Positions 23,137-32,124 of a DNA stretch of 33,368 nt are shown here, piece by piece. The position numbers and the translations under genes are program-made. The stretch is from positions 1 through 33,368 of the forward strand of contig PHBH01000062.1 in the NCBI GenBank assembly GCA_002840535.1. The letters run 5' to 3'. The stretch's first letter is position 1; every line of letters starts with the position of its first letter. Under the pieces are notes generated by a model. That model had not been told where the DNA came from and did no database searches. It saw only the letters and a list, made by a program, of their open reading frames with translations. The DNA is from Deltaproteobacteria bacterium HGW-Deltaproteobacteria-15. GTDB taxonomy: Bacteria; Desulfobacterota; DSM-4660; Desulfatiglandales; HGW-15.

Positions 23137-26100
23137 TCAAGGACGGCTGGTGGGGTTTAGATCATTGAGAATTCGGATTTTGGGGTTTGTTTCGAATTTC
23201 GGTATTCGATATTCGGATTTCTGTTCCTGATTCTTGTTGATGCGCGGATACTTGAGATAGGGAATGATCACCTCGTTCTTGTTTCCCCCGGTTCCATCAT
23301 ATGTGACGGATACGATCGGAACCCCCGTCTGCTTTTCGATCCTGCGGGCCATGGCCTCCGTCACGAGGGCAGGACAGCAAAAGGCCGGACTGGCTTGAAC
23401 AAACAAGGCGAGGTCCGGATGACATTTCATGATGTGATGGATCTTCAAGAGATTATCCATGGATTCGCCGGTATTCTCGATCCGAACATTGTATGCAGCG
23501 AGAATTTTCGCAGGGGGATCGTCGAACTCCGGCTCGGATCCGCCCGGAATTCTGTCGAAGATCCTGCCATAGGTCTTCTCCTGAAGCTTCAACCCCGCTA
23601 TCAGCAGACCGGAAGTGAGCGCTTCCAGATAATGGCCTTCGACGAACCACTTGCGCAAGTAAGGTTTTGCAATCATTTTCAGATAGGTGCTGTAGGGTGT
23701 GGTGATCACTTCCCCGCCGTTGGCTTCGATGAAGGGGATGAGATCCTGATTGACGATGCCGTTGTCCCGCGCGTACAAATCACCGAACACGGCAACCTTC
23801 GGCCTCTTCCCCCAGGTCACTGCGATATCGTCGAAGAGTGCCAGGGCTTCGGCCAGCGCCTCATCTTTAGAGCGCTCTCCTCCAAAGGCCTGAGTCAGAA
23901 CAGTCATACTCCTTTCAATCGCCTTGTCCGTCTCGCCCTTCACATTTTCATACGGACGCAGCCTGCATCCTATCTTGCGAAGGGTTCCGCCAAACAGATA
24001 GGCGAAATAGACATCCGGGACCATCCTGAGCGACAAATCCTGCATGGACAGGGGTCCCACGTGGATATCGGTCTTCTCCATGGCCCGTCCGCGAGCGGCC
24101 AGGATGGACCGGATGTGCAGGGGATAGAGATGGATATTGCATGCAATTTCGGATGCGCCCATCCACAGCACCGTTCTGGAAGGATCCAGATGATACTTCT
24201 CTATGTAGTCCATGAAATCCTGGGCAATGATGTTCAGGGGGATACATTGCCCGGTATTGTGGCGCAACCCCTTTTGAACGCTTGCCGTGTTCTCCTCCAG
24301 GAGGCGGGCGTCGACGCCCTCCCGCGCCAGGGCCGCAGCAACAAGCCGGAGGCTGAGATTGTCCCAGTTGGGGATGAGGAGGATTTTTCCGGTCAGGGAC
24401 TTTCTCTTCTGAATCGCGGGTATTGAAATCTTTGGGGAGCCTTTCGCTGTTCTCCGGTTCTTTTCTGCTGCATGGTGATTCCGGAAAGAACGGATCGCGG
24501 CCTCGATCCTCGTCTCATACCCTACTCTTGAGTCATGCTCATCCAGTTGAAGCACGAGGTAAGGTTTTCCTTTCGACTCCATGATTCTTTTGAAATAGTC
24601 GATCAGGAAGGAGTCCGGCGAGCATTTGAAAGAAGAGACCAGCACCGGATAAGCGCCCGGCTTTCGAGCTACGACCTCGGCAGATTCCAGAATCCCGGAC
24701 GCGAAATGCCAGTGCATTTCTCTCAGCAGGGGCTCGATGGTCCGAACCTCTTCCCGGCCGCAGGAAAGCATGTCCTGAAAAAACGTTTTGATGCCGAGCG
24801 AACCGAAGATATCCGGAATCCCTTTGTTCATGGATCTTGAAAGAACCGTGTAGGGTCTCCCCAGGAGCACCACATAGATATCCTCGACGTCCTGAGTGAG
24901 CGCCTTGAATTCCTCTCGGAGTTTCCCCGTGACAGTTCTCTTGAATTCCAGGGCCCGGCTGTAGGCGGATGAAACGGCTGCAAAGCCGGCCCTGCCGGGC
25001 GCAATAGATCTGAGTACCCTGTAGAGCTCGGCTCTTGTGTGGAAAGAACTGTAGAGATAATGAACAAGGGGCGCCAGGCAGCGGGTGCGATCTTCACCCA
25101 ATATACCCGATGCAAGTGCCGGGGCGAACTGCGTGTAATAGCAGTATTGGCGCCTCCCCTCTTCCCTCTCCGATCTCTTCTCCAGATAGAAAGGCAGGAA
25201 GAGGTAATCGCATTTTTCCATCAGGTATCGGACATGTCCGTGGAGAGCCGCGATAGGCGCGCAGAATTCCGCTCCCGCCGCATGCTTCCCTTCCCGGACG
25301 GCCTCCCTGTATTCCTCGCTCGTCACGGTTTCGAACCCGAGTCCGTCGAAGAAAACCCTCCAGAAGGGGAGATCCTCGTAGAGATGAAGGGCAGCGGGAA
25401 GGCCGATCACTGGATGATCCAGGGGTTCGTCCTTGCGCCCCCGTGAAGGTTCGAATTCAAATGCTCTCTTTCTTTCCCGGATCAGATCGAACCCGGAAGG
25501 GTTGTTGCGCACATGTCTTTTGGTCTCGTAATCCCTTCCACAGAGAAACCCGTACGCAACATTCTCTCCCTCGATGGACGCGAGTGTGAGTTTGCAGTGG
25601 TTGGTGCAGATATCGCAGACTTCAGAACGAAGGGGAATTTTCTTTCGAAAAAGATCGATCCCGCGAAACGACGTCTTCCGGACGGGCTCGTCGGCAAGGA
25701 TAAGGGCCACACCCAGAGCGCCGGTAAGATGACAATACCTGGAAACATGGATGGGTTTGCCGAGCCGCTGTTCGAATGCGGCGACAAGGGCTCGGTTCTT
25801 TGCCGTTGCCCCTTGAAAGGAAATGGTCTTGCCTATCCTTCCTTCCACAGCAACCTTGGTAAGATAGTTTTCCCGAACTGAGTGAAGGACTGCGGCGAGC
25901 GCCTCATCGACCGCATATCCTTCGCTCAGAAAATGGTTGATATCCCGTTCCATGAAGACCGTGCACCGGTCGCTGGCCATGGGTGATGCCCGGTGCTCGA
26001 CGCGTCCGGAATAATCGGACAAAGAGCAGCCCAGTTTTCTGGCCTGCTCCTCGATAAAACTGCCGGTTCCGGCGGCGCAAACCGTGTTCATGACCGAGAA

Positions 26101-27453
26101 GGTCACCGCCCCATTTTTCAAGGTGGTAAACTTGGAATCCTGACCTCCGATCTCGATAATGGTATCGACTTCGGGGTTGATCTCGCAGGCTGCCCGGGCA
26201 TGGGCGGTGATTTCATCGATGACAAGATCCGCCCCCATGACTCGGCCGACGAACTTGCGGCCGGAGCCGGTTGTCCCGGCGCCGGCAATCTCCACTTCGA
26301 GTCCCTTTCTCACAACCAAGTCGTTCACCGCTGCCAAAAGGGATTGCAGCGCGAGGAGGGGTCTCCCGGCCGTCGTGGTGTAGAACCCGGCCAGGACGAG
26401 TCGCTCCGTGTCCATCAGGACTGCTTTGGTGCTGGTGGAGCCGATATCGACCCCAAGAAAAACCCGGTAACAGGAGCCGGGCCTCAGGGCTTCATAAAGA
26501 TCCACTTCCACGTCATGAAAGGAGCGTGCGTCTTCTGATTGATAGAGGGATCTTTCGGTCCCCGTGAATTCCGGATAATCGGAAAGACGCAATTCCAGAG
26601 GGGTGTAGAAGCAGCTTCTTATACGGGTTTCGCCGGTCAGTGCGTCATCGCTCGATTTGAGATTCAGCCCCGCGGCCGGCCGCCGCTCCTTCAGCAGATT
26701 CAGCGCCGCGCCTATTGCGCCGAAGAGATGGGATTGTTCGTGGACCACCAGGTCTTCACCGATCATCGAGCGGATGTGCCGGACCACGGCCCGGTTCTTG
26801 GATACTCCTCCTGCACAAATAATAGGCCCGCGCGGTCGTTCTCCTGCAAAGAGGGTATCTGCAATGTTCCTGGCCAGGCCGTGACACAAACCGTCACAGA
26901 TTTCCTCGAGGGTGTAGCCCTCCTGCTGGGCGTGGATCAGATCGGTCTTTGCAAAGACGGCGCATCTGGATGCGATTTTCGGAATTGCGCCGCGGTTTCT
27001 GAAGGCGACATCGCTCAGTTCCTCGATTCCTGTCAGGCCCAGCCGCCGGGCCTGCTGATCCAGGAAGCTGCCGGTTCCTGCGGCACAGGAGGTGTTGGCC
27101 TTGAACCCCGCGTAATTGGACTCTTCATCAAAGCGGATCAAGCCGAACTTTTCGCCCCCCACCAGGAGAATCGATCCGACCTTCCGATAAAAATGACGGG
27201 CGGCATCGATGGCTGCGATTCTGGCGTCGTACTGAGCTGTTGTCTTCAGAACGGGAGGGGTTGATGATGTGACGGCAAGGCCGAAGGTTCCCCGAATGTC
27301 CAACCTGTCGAGGATTCTCTTGAGGGTTGCCCGGATTTCTCCATGGTGAAATTCATAGCCTGTTCCGAGGATCTCTCCCTGGAGGGTTACCTCTGCCACG
27401 GCTATGGCAATTGAGCCGGCATCGATGCCAATGATTTTCGGACGGTCAGTCAT
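23137..27453 (-). CDS. Giant acyl-CoA dehydratase activase-like iron-sulfur protein
   Basis: A 1438-residue protein fusing two ATPase modules with dehydratase-like parts. Module 1 (about residues 5-255) and module 2 (about 335-590) are BadF/BadG/BcrA/BcrD/HgdC-type activases, each with the CAAGTGSF cysteine (C123 in the first) and a second cluster cysteine in RC-A/T-VF. Each resembles one subunit of the [4Fe-4S] activator that drives ATP-dependent electron transfer to 2-hydroxyacyl-CoA dehydratases and benzoyl-CoA reductase. A cysteine cluster CDICTNHC follows near residue 625, then a DUF2229 region (about 680-900) and an HgdB-like C-terminal region (about 1030-1390) with VSVTYDGTGGNKNEV near the end. 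No separate dehydratase subunits are adjacent, so its target is unknown. The start at 27453 (AGAGG 8 bp upstream) is preferred over in-frame 27519. The last 33 or so residues are encoded by a heptamer repeat. Confidence 0.9.
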   Translation of the reverse strand: MTDRPKIIGIDAGSIAIAVAEVTLQGEILGTGYEFHHGEIRATLKRILDRLDIRGTFGLAVTSSTPPVLKTTAQYDARIAAIDAARHFYRKVGSILLVGGEKFGLIRFDEESNYAGFKANTSCAAGTGSFLDQQARRLGLTGIEELSDVAFRNRGAIPKIASRCAVFAKTDLIHAQQEGYTLEEICDGLCHGLARNIADTLFAGERPRGPIICAGGVSKNRAVVRHIRSMIGEDLVVHEQSHLFGAIGAALNLLKERRPAAGLNLKSSDDALTGETRIRSCFYTPLELRLSDYPEFTGTERSLYQSEDARSFHDVEVDLYEALRPGSCYRVFLGVDIGSTSTKAVLMDTERLVLAGFYTTTAGRPLLALQSLLAAVNDLVVRKGLEVEIAGAGTTGSGRKFVGRVMGADLVIDEITAHARAACEINPEVDTIIEIGGQDSKFTTLKNGAVTFSVMNTVCAAGTGSFIEEQARKLGCSLSDYSGRVEHRASPMASDRCTVFMERDINHFLSEGYAVDEALAAVLHSVRENYLTKVAVEGRIGKTISFQGATAKNRALVAAFEQRLGKPIHVSRYCHLTGALGVALILADEPVRKTSFRGIDLFRKKIPLRSEVCDICTNHCKLTLASIEGENVAYGFLCGRDYETKRHVRNNPSGFDLIRERKRAFEFEPSRGRKDEPLDHPVIGLPAALHLYEDLPFWRVFFDGLGFETVTSEEYREAVREGKHAAGAEFCAPIAALHGHVRYLMEKCDYLFLPFYLEKRSEREEGRRQYCYYTQFAPALASGILGEDRTRCLAPLVHYLYSSFHTRAELYRVLRSIAPGRAGFAAVSSAYSRALEFKRTVTGKLREEFKALTQDVEDIYVVLLGRPYTVLSRSMNKGIPDIFGSLGIKTFFQDMLSCGREEVRTIEPLLREMHWHFASGILESAEVVARKPGAYPVLVSSFKCSPDSFLIDYFKRIMESKGKPYLVLQLDEHDSRVGYETRIEAAIRSFRNHHAAEKNRRTAKGSPKISIPAIQKRKSLTGKILLIPNWDNLSLRLVAAALAREGVDARLLEENTASVQKGLRHNTGQCIPLNIIAQDFMDYIEKYHLDPSRTVLWMGASEIACNIHLYPLHIRSILAARGRAMEKTDIHVGPLSMQDLSLRMVPDVYFAYLFGGTLRKIGCRLRPYENVKGETDKAIERSMTVLTQAFGGERSKDEALAEALALFDDIAVTWGKRPKVAVFGDLYARDNGIVNQDLIPFIEANGGEVITTPYSTYLKMIAKPYLRKWFVEGHYLEALTSGLLIAGLKLQEKTYGRIFDRIPGGSEPEFDDPPAKILAAYNVRIENTGESMDNLLKIHHIMKCHPDLALFVQASPAFCCPALVTEAMARRIEKQTGVPIVSVTYDGTGGNKNEVIIPYLKYPRINKNQEQKSEYRIPKFETNPKIRILNDLNPTSRP
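23171..23224. repeat. Heptamer array inside the 3' end of the giant gene
   Basis: Five units in 7-bp phase: TTTCGAA, TTTCGGT, ATTCGAT, ATTCGGA, TTTCTGT (23190-23224), with a degenerate copy from 23171. On the minus strand they encode the C-terminal tail of the activase-like protein (SEYRIPKFETNPKI region), which lacks similarity to the family. The repeat has apparently been read through into the coding sequence. Confidence 0.65.
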
Positions 27454-27541
27454 TCGGGCGCCTCTTGATGGACGGGGGCTCTTCCCCGGCATCCCAAGCC
27501 CTCGGACTCCTGCATCCATTCACAACGACAGCAACTACTTA

Positions 27542-27621
27542 TCCACAGATTACGCAGATGGACACGGATAGAGCTTACTGTTTGAAATCCACGAATCTGT
27601 GTAATCTGTGAAATCTGTGGA
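27542..27621. repeat. Inverted repeat of 9-bp units
   Basis: The right arm has three 9-bp units, AATCTGTGT, AATCTGTGA and AATCTGTGG (27594-27620). The left arm (27542-27568) is a decayed complement: TCCACAGATTACGCAGATGGACACGGAT. The pair can form a long imperfect stem around a loop of about 25 bases. It lies between the response regulator stop and the giant gene start, in the same direction, so it may separate their expression. Confidence 0.65.
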
Positions 27622-27626
27622 CCGTC

Positions 27627-28385
27627 TTAATCCTCTTCCCGGCCTGCAACCGTCTCGGCGGTTGGATCTTCGAAAACATATCCCACCGAACGAAGGCTCT
27701 TGAAGTAAGCGGGTTTCCTGGGATCCTTTTCAAAATATCTGCGAAACCGCACGATGAAGTTATCAATGGTTCTTGTTTGCGTGCCGCGGCCATAACCCCA
27801 GCAGATCTCCAGAAGGCGTTTACGGGAAACGGGCTTTCCGCGGTTTGCAACAAGATGCTTCAAAAGCTTGGCTTCCTGGCCGGTCAGCCGAATCGTCCCG
27901 CATTGACCGTAGGCACTGAGGGTCTCAAAGTCAATGCGATTCCCGCCGAAGGTGTAGACCCCGGGCTGCGAAGAGTTCCCGGCAGTTTCACCGGCGCCGC
28001 CTTGGCGGCCCGTCCTGATCAGAAGCCGCTCCACCCGCATCAGGAACTCTTCAAGATGAAAAGGCTTGGAGAGATAGTCGTCCACACCGCAGGAGAAGCC
28101 CTTCACCTTGTCCTCCGCATCCCCCTTGGCTGAGAGAATCAGAATGGGGACCCTTTCATCTTCCAACCGGATGTTGCGGAGTACGGAGAAGCCGTCGATG
28201 GACGGGAGCATGACATCAAGCACGATCAGATCCGGCTGCCATTCCTTCCACTCCCTGAGGCCCGCAACCCCGTCCATGGCAATTCGCACAACGTGTCCTT
28301 TGAGCCCGAGGTTCAGCTTCAGTCCTTCCGCAATATGTATTTCATCTTCAATGATGAGAATGCGTCTTTCCTCGGGCCGGTTCAT
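27627..28385 (-). CDS. OmpR-family response regulator
   Basis: A 252-residue regulator. The receiver (residues 8-122) has D14-type acidic residues in IIEDE, phospho-acceptor D57 in LIVLDVMLP, LSAKGD and SKPFHLEE. A winged-helix DNA-binding domain occupies about 145-242 (LTGQEAKLLKHLVANRGKPVSRKRLLEICWG...RTIDNFIVRFRRYFEKDP...YFKSLRSVGYVF). Its start codon overlaps the end of the preceding kinase gene by 4 bp, giving a translationally coupled pair in kinase-first order on the minus strand. The tandem direct repeat at 29390-29410 upstream of the kinase gene is a candidate binding site for autoregulation. Confidence 0.95.
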   Translation of the reverse strand: MNRPEERRILIIEDEIHIAEGLKLNLGLKGHVVRIAMDGVAGLREWKEWQPDLIVLDVMLPSIDGFSVLRNIRLEDERVPILILSAKGDAEDKVKGFSCGVDDYLSKPFHLEEFLMRVERLLIRTGRQGGAGETAGNSSQPGVYTFGGNRIDFETLSAYGQCGTIRLTGQEAKLLKHLVANRGKPVSRKRLLEICWGYGRGTQTRTIDNFIVRFRRYFEKDPRKPAYFKSLRSVGYVFEDPTAETVAGREED

Positions 28386-29362
28386 GCTTCCGCCTCCTGG
28401 ATCGATGCCGGAGTGTTCAAAGGGAGGATCACGGAAAAGACCGACCCCTTTCCGCTTCCTTTGCTTTCGGCCATGATCCGGCCCTTGTGAAGGCGGGCAA
28501 TGGAGTCCACAAGAAAAAGGCCCACACCGCTTCCTTTGGCCGAAGTGTTCTCCAAAGGAGGGACCTGATAAAACTTCCGGAAAATCCTTTTGGTTTCCGA
28601 TCGCGGCAGGCCGATGCCGTTGTCCTCAAAACGAATGTGCAACTCCCTGCCCCTTTGCTCAAAGGTGATGTCCACCCTGGGCGCATTCGAATGGTTATAT
28701 CTGACCGCATTGGTCAGCAGGTTCATCAACAGCATTTCAAACAGGGAGAGATCCACTCGATGGGCATAGGGCTCGCCCGATGGATTGTGAATCCGGATTT
28801 CACACCCTTTGAAAAGATGTCTGTTTCTTTCCGAAAATTCCTGCAGCGTTGAAACGAGGCCCCTGGTGACGAATTCGCCCTTGTATGCCTTGCTTTCGAT
28901 CTTGGCGAGATTCAGAATGCGATTGATGTTGTCGGAGAGCCTCTCCGCATCCTGAATCATGTAATCGAGATACTTGATCTGATCCTCCCGGGAAAGGGTG
29001 TGTTTTCGAAACGTCTCCAGATAGAGCTTCAACGAGGTAACCGGGGTTTTCAGCTCATGGGTGAAGTTGTCGATGAAGTTGCGCTGGAGCCGGTAGAGCT
29101 GGAAGGTCTTCTGGTTGTAAACGAAGATGATGAAGATGCTCATCAGAATGAGGCCGACCAGAATCGAAAGGACCAGAATCACCACCCACGTCTGCGATGC
29201 AAGGGCCTGCCCCGGTTCGACGTTGGCCTTTTGAATAACGGACTTCAGCCCTGCACTGACCTCCACATACCAGTAGATATAGAGGGCAAGGGACGTGGTA
29301 ACCGCCACGATCGAGAAGATGAAGATCAGAATGGGATGAATGAACCACTTTGATGAGATCAT
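28382..29362 (-). CDS. Membrane sensor histidine kinase
   Basis: A 326-residue kinase with two helices (about residues 8-32 and 58-81) enclosing a short periplasmic loop of about 25 residues, too small for a ligand-binding domain. It may sense membrane state or a partner. HisKA has H102 in NFTHELKTPVTSLK; the ATPase domain has N box LMNLLTNAVRYN, DNGIGLP and KGSGVGLFLV. All catalytic motifs are present. The ATG at 29362 is preferred over an in-frame TTG at 29380, because an OmpR-type tandem repeat lies just upstream. It partners the regulator at 27627. Confidence 0.92.
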   Translation of the reverse strand: MISSKWFIHPILIFIFSIVAVTTSLALYIYWYVEVSAGLKSVIQKANVEPGQALASQTWVVILVLSILVGLILMSIFIIFVYNQKTFQLYRLQRNFIDNFTHELKTPVTSLKLYLETFRKHTLSREDQIKYLDYMIQDAERLSDNINRILNLAKIESKAYKGEFVTRGLVSTLQEFSERNRHLFKGCEIRIHNPSGEPYAHRVDLSLFEMLLMNLLTNAVRYNHSNAPRVDITFEQRGRELHIRFEDNGIGLPRSETKRIFRKFYQVPPLENTSAKGSGVGLFLVDSIARLHKGRIMAESKGSGKGSVFSVILPLNTPASIQEAEA

Positions 29363-29389
29363 AGGCGAATGTCCGGGCAAAAGCCCTGA

Positions 29390-29410
29390 TTTGTAAAACT
29401 TTTGTAAAAC
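29390..29410 (-). promoter_or_regulatory. Tandem direct repeat, candidate OmpR-type operator
   Basis: On the minus strand GTTTTACAAA is repeated exactly with an 11-bp period (GTTTTACAAA-A-GTTTTACAAA). Tandem half-sites about one helical turn apart are the usual binding pattern of OmpR/PhoB-family dimers. It lies 28-48 bp before the kinase start, so the downstream regulator probably controls its own operon. Confidence 0.6.
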
Positions 29411-29608
29411 ACGTCGGACCGCCTTTCATTCCTCATTTTATTCTATTAGCATACCGCCATCAATTCAACGGCAAATAACCCTCCGATATCTATCTCCCGG
29501 TATCACGCCGAAGGATCAGAGAAACAAATCGGTTTTGTGCGCTAGCGCCTCTCCCGATAGACAGGCCCTTTGCAGATTTGTCCATCAACTCGATTCGAAA
29601 GGAAGCAC

Positions 29609-31231
29609 ATGAAAAAGGTTTTGCTCACCACGGTTCAGAAACCATTTGGAATAGAGAACGAACATGTCCTTGCGGAGTTGTTTCATGGTCAGGTGACCAG
29701 GTCGCAGGGAATCTTCTCCTTCAGGTCCGTCTATTCCGGATGGGGTCTTGAGTTCATTGCAAACAACCTGAAATCTCCAACCAAGGTCCTGCACTATCCG
29801 ACAGAAAAGGAATTCTTGCGCGAACTGAAAAACGGCTATGACTACGTAGGAATCAACTTCGTTCTTGTCACCTGGCACAAGGCGAAGAGACTTATCGAGC
29901 TTGTCAGGAAGGAGTCGCCCGGGACCGAGATCATTCTGGGCGGCTATGGCACGGTCCTTTCCGAAGTGGACGCTTACGCAGACCACGTGTGCAGGGGAGA
30001 AGGACTCGAGTTCATGCAGCGGCTGCTCGGGGAGAAACCGGTCAAAAAATACAAACCCCCCATCGTAGTCAACAAGATGAAATGCATATCGCTTCCGATA
30101 GGAAAGACGGGCGTTCTCTTTGCAGGCCTGGGATGTCCAAACGGATGCGATTTCTGCTGCACCAGCCATTTCTTCAAGATGAAACATATCCCCCTCCTGC
30201 GAACGGGGAAAGAGATTTATCAGGCCATGAGAGCCTATGACGGCGTGCTGCAGGAAGGGACCTACTCAATTATAGACGAGGACTTCCTGAAGGATAAGAA
30301 GAGGATTGAAGAGCTCTATGAGTACACGTCCAGAGACCTCGAAAGGCCCCGCTCGTTTTCCTGCTTTGCCAGCGCCAAGAGCATAAGGCAGTATGATCCG
30401 GAATGGCTGGTGGAGCTTGGCCTCGATTCGGTCTGGATCGGAGTGGAATCCAATCTCTACCAGCACCAGAAAGTGAGAGACTGCAACAAGCAGGAACTTT
30501 TCGATTCCCTTCACCGGGTGGGCATCAACACGCTCGCCTCCATGATCCTCGGCATCGACCAGCATTTTCCCGAAAACATCTGGGAGGACATCGATTCTTT
30601 CATCGCCCTCAAACCGTCGTTGAGCCAGTTCCTGATCTACAGCCCTTGCCCGACCACGCCGCTTTGGAAGAGGTTGGAAGGAGAAGGTCGCCTGATCAAG
30701 GACTATCCTCTTGAAAAACGGGATGGGTTCCACCTGTTATTCAGGCACGAGAACTTCAGCGCGGACGAAATCGAGCAGACACAGGAGAAGGCCTTTCAGA
30801 AGGAGTTCCATGAGCTCGGCCCGTCGGTCATGAGGTATGTGGAAAAGGCCCTGAACGGTTACCGCCATTTCGCCGGGAGCGACAAGCCCATCCATATTGC
30901 CAGGAGCAAGGTTTTCAGAACATTGATCGCCAGGGCCCTGCCTCTGTTCGGGACCGTCATTCGCAATGGACCGTCGCAGCAGGTAAAGGATTGGGCGCGG
31001 GATCTCAAGAAGGAGGTCCTGAGCGTTCTGCCTCTCCGGGAAAGGTGTCTCGGCAAGGCAAAGGCGGCCGTCATACCGTTCTATTCCGCTTTCACCAGGT
31101 TTTCATTGGAGCATACCACCGGCCATCTCCAGCCGAAGACCAGGATCAACGCATACAATTTCGAGCAGCCGGTCGAGAAGGCCGCTTCACCCTTGCTGAA
31201 CCCTGCGCCGAAGGGATTCGCCGTGAAGTAG
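29609..31231 (+). CDS. B12-binding-domain radical SAM protein
   Basis: A 540-residue protein. The N-terminal part (about 45-150) looks like a cobalamin-binding domain (YDYVGINFVLVTWHKAKRLIELVRKES...EIILGGYGTVLSEVD), without an obvious D-x-H-x-x-G base-off motif. The radical SAM core follows, with cluster cysteines C176, C180 and C183 in GLGCPNGCDFCC and downstream features WIGVESN and ASMILGID. The family includes methyltransferases, cyclases and enzymes of unknown substrate. The last 150 or so residues are not recognised. The ATG at 29609 (AAGGAAG upstream) is chosen over an in-frame non-ATG start at 29570. It stands alone, divergent from the kinase gene and convergent with the DUF169 gene, so context gives little clue to substrate. 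Confidence 0.88.
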   Translation: MKKVLLTTVQKPFGIENEHVLAELFHGQVTRSQGIFSFRSVYSGWGLEFIANNLKSPTKVLHYPTEKEFLRELKNGYDYVGINFVLVTWHKAKRLIELVRKESPGTEIILGGYGTVLSEVDAYADHVCRGEGLEFMQRLLGEKPVKKYKPPIVVNKMKCISLPIGKTGVLFAGLGCPNGCDFCCTSHFFKMKHIPLLRTGKEIYQAMRAYDGVLQEGTYSIIDEDFLKDKKRIEELYEYTSRDLERPRSFSCFASAKSIRQYDPEWLVELGLDSVWIGVESNLYQHQKVRDCNKQELFDSLHRVGINTLASMILGIDQHFPENIWEDIDSFIALKPSLSQFLIYSPCPTTPLWKRLEGEGRLIKDYPLEKRDGFHLLFRHENFSADEIEQTQEKAFQKEFHELGPSVMRYVEKALNGYRHFAGSDKPIHIARSKVFRTLIARALPLFGTVIRNGPSQQVKDWARDLKKEVLSVLPLRERCLGKAKAAVIPFYSAFTRFSLEHTTGHLQPKTRINAYNFEQPVEKAASPLLNPAPKGFAVK

Positions 31232-31288
31232 AGGCGGCCGAACGCGAGAACATCACCGCTGCAGTGTTTCGAAGAATCTGCAGAAGCA

Positions 31289-31341
31289 GCCGGCCCATCC
31301 TCCGGAGCATTTGTTCCTGCGGGGGACGGGCCGGTTTCGTT
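31289..31341. terminator. Imperfect hairpin between convergent genes
   Basis: GCCGGCCCATCCTCC (31289-31303) pairs imperfectly with GGGGGACGGGCCGG (31321-31334), followed by TTTCGTTT. It can serve as a terminator for the radical SAM gene, and possibly for the DUF169 gene on the other strand. Confidence 0.6.
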
Positions 31342-31362
31342 TCATTCGGTCTGAGCTGCCGC

Positions 31363-32124
31363 TTACTGCTTGCTGATTTCTATTCTCTTCCTCACCTTTT
31401 CCCAGGAAGAGGTAATGAGAAAGCTCTCATCCATGTTTTCGACCATGCGGCGAAACTTGGACATGGGCATGGCAAAGGTCAGATCATCCTTCTGTACATA
31501 CGGCCGGGCGGAGACATCGAACATGCCGATGACGCACCTCGGTTTTTCGGCATCCTTCTCGAGATAGGGATGGAGCACGATGGAACCGCACCCGGCAGAG
31601 AAGGGGGCGAATACGCCGTTCGGGTCCACTTCGTCGAAACTCGAAAGCGTGAAGAGCCCGGCAAGCACATCAGGCTTTGCATAGAAGATCACCACATCGG
31701 GCCGGTCGGCTTCCTCGAGCGCGTCAAATCGCTTGAACACAATGTACCTGGCGGGCGCTTTAAACACCGGCATGTTCTTCATGATTTCCCGCACCATTTC
31801 CGGTGTTCTCTTGTACCGCTCCCCTTCCATCTCCCCGGGGATGCCGCAGGAGAGAAAGTACTCGAAATTGGGCCTCATCTGCTGGCTGAACCCCAGATAC
31901 CTCTTTCTCCCTCCGCACCCGATGGAATCGGCCTCAAAGGAGAGCGATTTTCCGCCTCTCACCTTTGAAAGCACACCGAGGATGCACTGGTGCTGCACGG
32001 TCGGAGGCTTGACCAGCTCGCCGCGGCCGGTCTCATTGGTGTAGTAGAAGCATATGGGGAGATCCGCCGTGCCGAAATATTTCCGCCACGATCCAAGAAA
32101 CTGCTCTTTGAACTTCATATCCAT
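31363..32124 (-). CDS. DUF169-family protein
   Basis: A 253-residue soluble protein of the DUF169 (archaeal/bacterial uncharacterised) family. Family-like features include the LPICFYYTNE segment near the N-terminus, conserved cysteines in QHQCILG, SIGCGGRKRYLGF and LSCGIP, and a C-terminal region with MPMSKFRRMVENMDESFLIT. The function is unknown; members often occur in anaerobes. AGGAAGG lies 7 bp before the ATG at 32124. It converges on the radical SAM gene, with a hairpin between. No link to neighbours is evident. Confidence 0.85.
   Translation of the reverse strand: MDMKFKEQFLGSWRKYFGTADLPICFYYTNETGRGELVKPPTVQHQCILGVLSKVRGGKSLSFEADSIGCGGRKRYLGFSQQMRPNFEYFLSCGIPGEMEGERYKRTPEMVREIMKNMPVFKAPARYIVFKRFDALEEADRPDVVIFYAKPDVLAGLFTLSSFDEVDPNGVFAPFSAGCGSIVLHPYLEKDAEKPRCVIGMFDVSARPYVQKDDLTFAMPMSKFRRMVENMDESFLITSSWEKVRKRIEISKQ

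Noticed and set aside
23395..27264. Several plus-strand frames opposite the giant gene, including 23395-24426 and 26539-27264
   Set aside because: They are antisense shadows; the minus-strand protein has cysteine and nucleotide-binding motifs throughout.
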